Shown one piece after another: positions 53,785 through 60,922 of a DNA stretch of 64,000 nt; the stretch's first letter is position 1; each line of letters starts with the position of its first letter. The translations under genes were made by a program, and so were the position numbers. Source of the DNA: Rivularia sp. MS3 (GTDB lineage: Bacteria; Cyanobacteriota; Cyanobacteriia; Cyanobacteriales; Nostocaceae); NCBI GenBank assembly GCA_019192545.1, contig JAHCMI010000007.1, forward strand, positions 113,854-177,853, given 5' to 3'. Below the pieces are notes generated by a model, which was given only the letters and a program-made list of their open reading frames with translations, was not told the DNA's origin and made no database searches.

Positions 53785-54639
53785 TTACTCAAATACTACA
53801 GTTCTATTCCCGTAAACTAAAACGCGATTTTTCAAATGCAATCGAACTGCTCTAGCTAAAACAATTCTTTCTAAATCTTTTCCTTTTTCGATTAAATCTG
53901 TAATTGTGTCGCGATGACTAATTTTGACCACATCTTGCTCGATAATTGGGCCTGCATCTAAATCTGCTGTAACGTAATGAGATGTAGAGCCGATAATTTT
54001 AACTCCTCTTTCATAGGCTTTATGGTATGGATTTGCACCGATGAAAGCTGGTAGAAATGAATGATGGATATTAATGATTTGAGGAAACTGAATAACGAAC
54101 TCATTGCTGAGAATCTGCATGTACTTTGCTAAAATAGCTAAATCTATTTTGTATTCGGCAAGTAATTCTAGCTGCTTTTTCTCTTGTTCTAATTTTGTTG
54201 ATTTAGTTATAGGTATATAGTGAAAATCAATATTGAATTGTTCGGCTATTTCTTTTAAATCTGGGTGGTTGCTAATTATTAAAGGGATTTGTGCAACAAA
54301 CTGTTTTGCTTTATGTCGCCACAGCAAATCTAACAAACAGTGTTCTTGTTTGCTAACGAAAATCGCAATACGTGGAATGTTATCAGAAAAATGTAGCTCC
54401 CACTTAGCCTGTAAAGGTTGAGCAATAGAATTAAAAGCCGGTGCAATTAAATCGCGGGGTAAACCAAAACCATCTAGCTGCCATTCTATTCGAGTTAAAA
54501 ATAAGCCGCTTTCAAAATCTGTATGCTGGTCTGCATGAATGATATTACCACCATTTGAGTAAATAAAATTAGCAATTTTTGCTACTAATCCTTGTTTATC
54601 GGGACAGTAAATAAGCAGGCAAGCTGTAGTATTTTCCAT
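53785..54639 (-). CDS. purU: Formyltetrahydrofolate deformylase PurU
   Basis: The 284-residue protein has an N-terminal ACT domain (about 5-80, LLIYCPDKQGLVAKIANFIYSNGGNI) and a formyltransferase-fold catalytic domain (about 88-284). The catalytic region is NIHHSFLPAFIGANPYHKAY, then GSTSHYVTADLDAGPIIEQD with Asp. It hydrolyses 10-formyl-THF to formate and THF, supplying formate for purine synthesis and balancing one-carbon pools. It is intact. Confidence 0.95.
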   Translation of the reverse strand: MENTTACLLIYCPDKQGLVAKIANFIYSNGGNIIHADQHTDFESGLFLTRIEWQLDGFGLPRDLIAPAFNSIAQPLQAKWELHFSDNIPRIAIFVSKQEHCLLDLLWRHKAKQFVAQIPLIISNHPDLKEIAEQFNIDFHYIPITKSTKLEQEKKQLELLAEYKIDLAILAKYMQILSNEFVIQFPQIINIHHSFLPAFIGANPYHKAYERGVKIIGSTSHYVTADLDAGPIIEQDVVKISHRDTITDLIEKGKDLERIVLARAVRLHLKNRVLVYGNRTVVFE

Positions 54640-55158
54640 AGTCAGATTATATTTTTAGTTATATTTCTAGTTATATTTTTAGTTTTAGCCGTCATACAAT
54701 ATACAGTATATTATTTAACTATTTCCGTTTTTAATGGTTCTTCTTCCACTTCTAATGAAAAAGACTATTAGTACCTAGTACTTCACCACATTAATTGTAA
54801 TGGGTTAAGAATTGCTTCTTAGTTTGGGTTGAGGAAGGAAACCCAACCTAACTTCTGAAAAAAAAATTTCCCCACTCTCCCCCTCTCTGACTTACCAATA
54901 GGTACTTATACCGTATTATCAAGCAACTAAACAGCTATTAAGCTCACATTTCAATTGATTTTCAATTCATCCGACTTATTCCAACCTTATCCGACTCATT
55001 TTCAGAACATAGTCCCGAAGATATCCGACTGACAAAGCCAAAATTTAACGCAATAATCAAAACATAGAAAAGCAAACAACCAACAACAAGTTTCAACCAA
55101 AACTAATTATTGGTAATTGATTTTTCTAACCTTTTATTAATGTATGTGAGAGCAAAAA
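54640..55158. other. Region between purU and the peptide genes
   Basis: TTATATTT(T/C)TAG repeats three times at 54647-54690, and the CACCACATTAATTGTAATGG repeat lies at 54784. From 54955 the upstream control region of the first peptide pair begins, with three ATCCGACT boxes. No gene is seen. Confidence 0.5.
54969..55030 (+). promoter_or_regulatory. Three ATCCGACT boxes, copy 1
   Basis: ATCCGACT occurs at 54969, 54989 and 55023 (spacings 20 and 34 bp), with a related TCCCGAA at 55013. The same pattern and spacings recur before the duplicate at 55923. The boxes are kept while flanking bases differ. A regulator-binding array is inferred. Confidence 0.6.
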
Positions 55159-55425
55159 ATGTCTATTTCAAGTATTAAAGAAAGCGCTTTATTTGCGTCA
55201 TTGTCTGAAGAAGAGCAAGAGATTATTTCAGGTGGTAATGTTGGCTTCAACTTTCCCCAAAACTTCGGCGGAGACTTCGGTTTAAGCGAAACTAGCTACC
55301 TGCAAAATGTTTCTGCTTTAAACACAATGTCAGCATCTGGGCCTCAAGGTAGTGTCGCTGGTGGTTCCTCCATCGAGCAACTACTCAAGACTAATGGCGT
55401 TAATGCTTTGGGTTTTGGTAAGTAA
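55159..55425 (+). CDS. Double-glycine leader peptide A, copy 1
   Basis: The 88-residue precursor has a 26-residue leader ALFASLSEEEQEIISGG typical of C39-peptidase-exporter substrates. The mature part of 62 residues is rich in Gly, Asn and Ser (NVGFNFPQNFGGDFGLSE), lacks Cys, and ends SIEQLLKTNGVNALGFGK. Without modifying enzymes nearby, an unmodified secreted peptide (bacteriocin or signal) is likely. RBS GTGAGAG precedes the ATG by 8 nt. Confidence 0.88.
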   Translation: MSISSIKESALFASLSEEEQEIISGGNVGFNFPQNFGGDFGLSETSYLQNVSALNTMSASGPQGSVAGGSSIEQLLKTNGVNALGFGK

Positions 55426-55518
55426 TTTATTCCTTTACCTGCACCCCTGAATGCAATCACACCGTTTAATCAAGCATCTACTAATTGTAAACACTATCAA
55501 ACCACAGAGATTTTTATC

Positions 55519-55824
55519 ATGTCTAACAAAATTCAAGAAACCACAATGTTCGTTAACTTATCTGAAGAACAGCAAGAAGTCATTGCTGGAGGAAACGCTG
55601 GACTATCATTACAAGGGCTAGATAATAGTTTAGGACAGCTTGGAAGTCCTGGTATTGGTAAAGGTAAAGGCAAGAGTCCTTTCAGCAGCACTGACTTCCT
55701 TGCAGAGGCTAAAAACATCAACACCCTTTCCTCTTCTGGCCCCAACGGAAGTGTAAGTGGTGGACAGGCTACCGTTCAAGTTGTGAAAACCAGTGGCTTC
55801 AATTCTATCGGAGGTTTAATTTAA
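55519..55824 (+). CDS. Double-glycine leader peptide B, copy 1
   Basis: The 101-residue precursor has a 25-residue leader (FVNLSEEQQEVIAGG) and a 76-residue mature part with KGKGKSPFSSTDFL and C-terminal NTLSSSGPNGSVSGG then VVKTSGFNSIGG. The C-terminal half is clearly paralogous to peptide A (SGPxGSVxGG...KTxGxNxxG). The two probably act as a pair. It lies 93 bp after peptide A. Confidence 0.88.
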   Translation: MSNKIQETTMFVNLSEEQQEVIAGGNAGLSLQGLDNSLGQLGSPGIGKGKGKSPFSSTDFLAEAKNINTLSSSGPNGSVSGGQATVQVVKTSGFNSIGGLI

Positions 55825-55922
55825 TCGCGGTAGTGAAATGGAAGAGTTCATTTAATAGTAATAATGAATTCTTTCAGATACTCCATCTTCTTTTCCGTTT
55901 CTGTTCATGTGATTCTCAATTC

Positions 55923-55984
55923 ATCCGACTAATTCCAACTTTATCCGACTTATTTTCAGTAAATAGTCCCGAATTAATCCGACT
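55923..55984 (+). promoter_or_regulatory. Three ATCCGACT boxes, copy 2
   Basis: ATCCGACT at 55923, 55943 and 55977, the same 20- and 34-bp spacings as copy 1, although the flanks carry about twelve substitutions. Confidence 0.6.
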
Positions 55985-56112
55985 GACAAACCAAAGAATT
56001 ACTGCCAGAATAAACACATAGAAAAGCAAACAACCAACAACAAGTTTCAACCAAAACTAATTATTGGTAATTGATTTTTCTAACCTTTTATTAATGTATG
56101 TGAGAGCAAAAA

Positions 56113-56379
56113 ATGTCTATTTCAAGTATTAAAGAAAGCGCTTTATTTGCGTCATTGTCTGAAGAAGAGCAAGAGATTATTTCAGGTGGTAATGTTGGCT
56201 TCAACTTTCCCCAAAACTTCGGCGGAGACTTCGGTTTAAGCGAAACTAGCTACCTGCAAAATGTTTCTGCTTTAAACACAATGTCAGCATCTGGGCCTCA
56301 AGGTAGTGTCGCTGGTGGTTCCTCCATCGAGCAACTACTCAAGACTAATGGCGTTAATGCTTTGGGTTTTGGTAAGTAA
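56113..56379 (+). CDS. Double-glycine leader peptide A, copy 2
   Basis: Identical in protein and, as far as I can see, in DNA to the gene at 55159. The leader ends IISGG, with a mature part of 62 residues. The second copy may raise dosage or result from recent unequal exchange. Confidence 0.88.
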   Translation: MSISSIKESALFASLSEEEQEIISGGNVGFNFPQNFGGDFGLSETSYLQNVSALNTMSASGPQGSVAGGSSIEQLLKTNGVNALGFGK

Positions 56380-56472
56380 TTTATTCCTTTACCTGCACCC
56401 CTGAATGCAATCACACCGTTTAATCAAGCATCTACTAATTGTAAACACTATCAAACCACAGAGATTTTTATC

Positions 56473-56778
56473 ATGTCTAACAAAATTCAAGAAACCACAA
56501 TGTTCGTTAACTTATCTGAAGAACAGCAAGAAGTCATTGCTGGAGGAAACGCTGGACTATCATTACAAGGGCTAGATAATAGTTTAGGACAGCTTGGAAG
56601 TCCTGGTATTGGTAAAGGTAAAGGCAAGAGTCCTTTCAGCAGCACTGACTTCCTTGCAGAGGCTAAAAACATCAACACCCTTTCCTCTTCTGGCCCCAAC
56701 GGAAGTGTAAGTGGTGGACAGGCTACCGTTCAAGTTGTGAAAACCAGTGGCTTCAATTCTATCGGAGGTTTAATTTAA
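56473..56778 (+). CDS. Double-glycine leader peptide B, copy 2
   Basis: Identical to the gene at 55519, with leader ending VIAGG and a 76-residue mature part. It lies 93 bp after peptide A copy 2. Confidence 0.88.
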   Translation: MSNKIQETTMFVNLSEEQQEVIAGGNAGLSLQGLDNSLGQLGSPGIGKGKGKSPFSSTDFLAEAKNINTLSSSGPNGSVSGGQATVQVVKTSGFNSIGGLI

Positions 56779-56981
56779 TCGCGGTAGTGAAATGGAAGAG
56801 TTCATTTAATAGTAATAATGAATTCTTTCAGATACTCCATCTTCTTTTCAGGTTCTGTTCATGTGATATTTGCTCCAGAAATTGAATATTTACAATTTTG
56901 TAAAAAGCTTCTAGAGCATTCTATATATTCCTTTGATTAGAAGCTGAATGATTAAAAAAACAAGCAATTGAGGTGAAATTA

Positions 56982-57281
56982 ATGTCCAATGTTCGTAGAA
57001 ATCTAGATTCATTCATAGAATTATCTTGCGAGCAACAAGAAAATATTAGTGGAGGAAATTCAAAACCCTCTTCTTTTACGATTTCATTACCCCAACTACC
57101 AAATCTATCGAATTTAGGAATATCTTTTCCTGGGTTGTTTGGCGGTGAAGTCAAAAAAACTACTTTCTCAAAAGAAAAGAAGACAGAAAATGAGTTTTCT
57201 GAATCTAACGAAAATGGCGATTTTTCTGTCAATGATTCTAGTAATGAAGCAGTTGATGCCAATAGTTTAACTTTCGAGTAA
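56982..57281 (+). CDS. Double-glycine leader peptide C
   Basis: The ATG at 56982 follows TGAGGTG (a GTG at 56973 is less likely). The leader is DSFIELSCEQQENISGG; the mature part (about 74 residues) begins NSKPSSFTISLPQLPNL. It carries a charged, acidic C-terminus (KTENEFSESNENGDFS). It shares only the leader type with peptides A and B, so it is a different cargo for the same exporter. It is followed by a hairpin. Confidence 0.8.
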   Translation: MSNVRRNLDSFIELSCEQQENISGGNSKPSSFTISLPQLPNLSNLGISFPGLFGGEVKKTTFSKEKKTENEFSESNENGDFSVNDSSNEAVDANSLTFE

Positions 57282-57333
57282 ATTTGCTTTGATTCTCCAT
57301 TAAATTTGTTGATTTTTATCTGGGAATTTGGTT

Positions 57334-57362
57334 AGGGAAGAATAATTCATTTATTCTTCCCT
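57334..57362 (+). terminator. Hairpin after peptide C
   Basis: AGGGAAGAATAA and TTATTCTTCCCT form a perfect 12-bp stem with a 5-nt loop, followed by ATTTATTA. The T-run is broken, so termination may be partial. Confidence 0.65.
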
Positions 57363-57439
57363 ATTTATTACAAAGCCGGACTATAAAGTACCTCACAACG
57401 CCGGAAATATGCTGTAAGCAGTTATTGAGAGGTGTCAAG

Positions 57440-59323
57440 ATGCCTGAAGATACTTTTGATTCATCAGAATTATTTACGGAATTATCTGAGTACGAACAAT
57501 CGTTAATATCTGGTGGTATTTCTGCTGTTGAGAATAAACTGCACGTACCTAAAATTGAAAACGATTTTGCAGAAAAATACACAACCGTAACTAATTACGA
57601 TTCTTCACAATTTACCATTCACGAAAAATTAGCTATTCCTGAATATGGAAATTATTATTTATCTGGTTCTTCTACACTATCAGTTAGTGCTGATACAGCT
57701 TCTCAAGCTAGTATAATTTTATCCGAAAATTCTGCTATTAAAATATCTTCAGATGCAAAGATATTTAACCTTCTTCCCACAGAATCTAAGCAAACTATAA
57801 CGCAATTGCTAGATACTAATGCAGATAATCGTCTCGGATTGAGTATGACTCATTATACGGCGAATATTAAAGGAGAAGAAACTGTTAATATTGCTAATAG
57901 TTTTGGTAGCATAAAAACTACCAATACTTGGACATTAGATGTCAATACTGCGGCTTTAGGTAGCGTCTTTTCATCTCAGAAACCATCAAATCACAAATTA
58001 TCTTCGGTGATTTCACAATCCGACATCTCGAATTTAATTCCGCAAAAAAATCAACAGCCCATCGCTCAATTTTTGGGAACAAATAACTTAAACACTTTGG
58101 GTTTGGGTTTAACTTACTATTCTGCTAATTATCAATCACAGCAGACGATAGAAATTAATGGGCTCGCAGCTAAGGGCATAATTACATCCGAAAATTCGTT
58201 AAATATTGAAACTAGCGGTTTAAGCGGAATTTTAATTTCGTCATCTCGAAAAAATGATTCTTTGTCTGAGGTAAATAATACAGATATGGTATTCTTAGAT
58301 CAAGATTTAGTTCAAGAAACTAATAGCAGCTTATTGTTCGGAGAAACATCTGGATTCGATATTAATACAGCTTCCGGTATATTAGGCAGCACGATTAATT
58401 TATCTTCTATATTAGGCAGAATAGAGTTTGAAGATTTTTCTGAAAGTTTATTTTTCGAGAATAAATTTTTAGACAATGAAATTAACGATATTGTCGATTT
58501 TGAATCGTTAACGCCTGCCGGTGGTTTGCAATTTGGTTTTAGCTCTACTAATTTTGATTTAGAGACATCTTCAAGACAAGCTTACGATTTTTCTGGTGAT
58601 ATTAATAGTTTGGAAACGGTGGTTGATTCAATCTTGGGTATGAATTTACCAAATACTGGAAATATTGAGTCACAAACAATAAGTTCATCTCAACTGCAAG
58701 CAGATTCATTAGCTCCATTAAATCCAATGAATGTAGAAACATCATTAGGGAAAGATATTAATATTCAATTTGAGGAGATAAAGACTTTGAAGTTAAATGA
58801 TGTGGGATATCTTTCTACCGATAGCTTAAATTTCCCTAACTTAGAGACTTCAGAAAATTTCATTGCAGATAGCTTCAACTTTGCATCTAACATATCTCTA
58901 ATTAATCCTCAAACTTCTCAGACACCAATACCCCATCAAGAAAATATAATTCTACCGCAAATTACTGCTTATCCCCTTACTAATTACAAAACTGTCTATC
59001 TTCCACCTGTTTCCGAATCGAATTTCAACACCATCTCAACAATTACTAACCTCAATTTTTTCACCAGCGAGATTCCTAACTTCAGCAACAAAAATACAAA
59101 TCCTTTCCCCGTTACATCAAATTTACCCGTATTACCTACAAACTCCAATACCTACGACATTTCACATATTCCAGCCAACTTTGTAAATATGATTCCTCAA
59201 GGCTATCTGACTTTAATTACAAATAGACGCAAAGAATTTTTGTTACAGATGGATAAAATTCCTACATCCACACTGTCTAGAAAACCCACTGAATCGAGAC
59301 AGAAGAAACCTCAGAAAAATTAA
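57440..59323 (+). CDS. Large double-glycine-leader secreted protein, 627 residues
   Basis: The ATG at 57440 follows GAGAGG by 8 nt (the frame is open to 57425). Residues 1-26 form a leader ELFTELSEYEQSLISGG like those of the small peptides, but about 600 residues follow. The body is Ser/Thr/Asn-rich, low in Cys, and contains an internal repeat. Compare LLPTESKQTITQLLDTNADN...LGLSMTHYTANIKG (about 112-150) with LIPQKNQQPIAQFLGTNNLN...LGLGLTYYSANYQS (about 198-236). No enzyme domain is recognised. It lies directly before the adaptor and exporter genes (15 bp), so it is very probably their substrate, perhaps a surface or adhesive protein. Confidence 0.85.
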   Translation: MPEDTFDSSELFTELSEYEQSLISGGISAVENKLHVPKIENDFAEKYTTVTNYDSSQFTIHEKLAIPEYGNYYLSGSSTLSVSADTASQASIILSENSAIKISSDAKIFNLLPTESKQTITQLLDTNADNRLGLSMTHYTANIKGEETVNIANSFGSIKTTNTWTLDVNTAALGSVFSSQKPSNHKLSSVISQSDISNLIPQKNQQPIAQFLGTNNLNTLGLGLTYYSANYQSQQTIEINGLAAKGIITSENSLNIETSGLSGILISSSRKNDSLSEVNNTDMVFLDQDLVQETNSSLLFGETSGFDINTASGILGSTINLSSILGRIEFEDFSESLFFENKFLDNEINDIVDFESLTPAGGLQFGFSSTNFDLETSSRQAYDFSGDINSLETVVDSILGMNLPNTGNIESQTISSSQLQADSLAPLNPMNVETSLGKDINIQFEEIKTLKLNDVGYLSTDSLNFPNLETSENFIADSFNFASNISLINPQTSQTPIPHQENIILPQITAYPLTNYKTVYLPPVSESNFNTISTITNLNFFTSEIPNFSNKNTNPFPVTSNLPVLPTNSNTYDISHIPANFVNMIPQGYLTLITNRRKEFLLQMDKIPTSTLSRKPTESRQKKPQKN

Positions 59324-59338
59324 TGGCGACTTTTTCTT

Positions 59339-60799
59339 ATGGATTCCTATACACCCAATGAAATTCCCCAAATTCAAGAAGATGAGTTTCTGCCTCAAAT
59401 CAACTCTTGGATAACCGGAGGGGGAGCAACTCTTGTTAGTTTGTTCTCAATTGCAGTTATTCTAACTTCCGTACTTGAATATAACGTTGCAGTCAAAACT
59501 CAAGCAACCATTCGCCCAGTTGGCGATAATGACTTAGTTCAATCTGCGATTGAAGGAAAAGTTAATCAAATTAAAGTTTCCAATCACCAAAAAGTAAAAA
59601 CTGGAGACATAATTGCTCGCCTTGATGACTCCCGACTGCAAACCAAAAAAAATCAGCTTCAAGATTCTATCGAACAATCTCAGCTACAGATAAGTCAAAT
59701 TGAAGCTCAAGTACAACAACTTAATTCTCAACTACAGGCACAAAACCGCTTAATTAAACGCAACATTGCCGCAGCAGAAGCCGAGTTTAGAGTTATCCAG
59801 CGCAATTATAGAGACCAGAAAATTATAGCCCAAAATAATTTCGAGCAAGCAAGAGCCTCAGAAAACTTTGCCCAAATAGAATTACAAAGAATTCAGCAAG
59901 AAAAAACATTACAAGCAACCGTAGAGGAAGCAGAAGCCTCTTTAAGATTGGCTAAAGCACAGAGAAATAGAATGTTGCCAATCTTACGCTCTGGAGCTAT
60001 TTCAAGAAACTTTTTTGAAGAAAAACAGCAGTCTGTAAAAGCCGCTCAAGCCAAATTAGAACAGGCTAAATCTGCTTCTCGGACTTTATTAGCAGAAAAA
60101 CAACAAGCCGTGATTATTGCTAGAACAAATGTAAATAAAGCACGCAGTGCAATCAATCCTGTAAATGCTACCGTAACCGCAGTCAAAGAAAGAATCAACC
60201 AAGAGAAAGCTAAAGGTGAAGCAACTGTTGCTGCTTTAAATAAAGAATTGCAGACTTTATTTGTTTCTCGGGGAGAATTAAAGAGGAAACTGCAAGACAG
60301 CATCGAGGAAATAAAGCTGGTAAATAAAGAACTCCAACAAACTATTATCCGCGCTCCTGTATCTGGAACAATTTTACAGCTAAATTTACACAATCCCGAA
60401 CAGGTATTACGTCCCGGAGAAATAGTTGCACGCATTGCTCCTGATAATGCCGCCTTAGAAATTAAAGCTCAAGTAGAAGCTCGGGATATTGATAAAGTTA
60501 AGCCCAAACAAAAAGTTCAAATACAGGTTTCTGCTTGCCCTTATCCAGATTTCGGTACCTTTAAAGGAACAGTTAAAAAAGTTGCAGCAGACAGTACGCC
60601 AGTTAATCCCGAAAATACGAATCTACCTAAGTTAGCGGCATACGAAGTTACTATTAAACCAGATAAATTATTTGCGGTCAAAGATGGTAAAAAATGTTAT
60701 CTTCTACCCGGAATGGAAGGTAAAGCAAGTATTATTTCTCGTCGAGAAACCATAATGCAATTTGTATTAAGAAAAGCGCGAATTATATCTAATTTGTGA
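59339..60799 (+). CDS. HlyD-family membrane fusion protein
   Basis: The 486-residue adaptor has one transmembrane helix (about 29-50), a biotinyl-lipoyl-like half (about 58-95, IEGKVNQIKVSNHQKVKTGD), and a long coiled coil (about 100-335). The second lipoyl half follows (IRAPVSGTILQLNLHNPEQVLRPGE), then a beta-barrel domain. It bridges the inner-membrane ABC exporter to an outer-membrane TolC-like channel, not present here. It starts 15 bp after the large GG-leader gene, indicating one operon. Confidence 0.92.
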   Translation: MDSYTPNEIPQIQEDEFLPQINSWITGGGATLVSLFSIAVILTSVLEYNVAVKTQATIRPVGDNDLVQSAIEGKVNQIKVSNHQKVKTGDIIARLDDSRLQTKKNQLQDSIEQSQLQISQIEAQVQQLNSQLQAQNRLIKRNIAAAEAEFRVIQRNYRDQKIIAQNNFEQARASENFAQIELQRIQQEKTLQATVEEAEASLRLAKAQRNRMLPILRSGAISRNFFEEKQQSVKAAQAKLEQAKSASRTLLAEKQQAVIIARTNVNKARSAINPVNATVTAVKERINQEKAKGEATVAALNKELQTLFVSRGELKRKLQDSIEEIKLVNKELQQTIIRAPVSGTILQLNLHNPEQVLRPGEIVARIAPDNAALEIKAQVEARDIDKVKPKQKVQIQVSACPYPDFGTFKGTVKKVAADSTPVNPENTNLPKLAAYEVTIKPDKLFAVKDGKKCYLLPGMEGKASIISRRETIMQFVLRKARIISNL

Positions 60800-60800
60800 A

Positions 60801-60918
60801 TAGAAGGTTAGAGGTTAAAGGTTAGAGGTTAGAGGTTAATATTTTTAATTACCAATTACTAATTACCAATTACCAACTACCAATCCCCCATGCCCAATTA
60901 GCAATTACCAATTACCCA
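60801..60918 (+). repeat. Short tandem repeats between adaptor and exporter
   Basis: Repeated AGGTTAGAGGTTAAAGGTTAG and then AATTACCAATTACTAATTACC heptamer-type units, filling the 123-bp gap almost completely. Confidence 0.8.
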
Positions 60919-60922
60919 TGCT

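Larger units (their letters stand above)
54955..56862 (+). repeat. 954-bp tandem duplication of the peptide-pair module
   Basis: Two units with a 954-bp period. From about 55062 to about 55892 the second copy looks identical base for base, including both genes. The first roughly 100 bp (upstream control region) differ at a dozen or so positions. The downstream ends diverge after CATCTTCTTTT. Confidence 0.9.

Noticed and set aside
55533..56699. Two identical 70-codon minus-strand ORFs inside peptide B genes
   Set aside because: They are antisense to well-supported peptide genes and simply follow from the tandem duplication.
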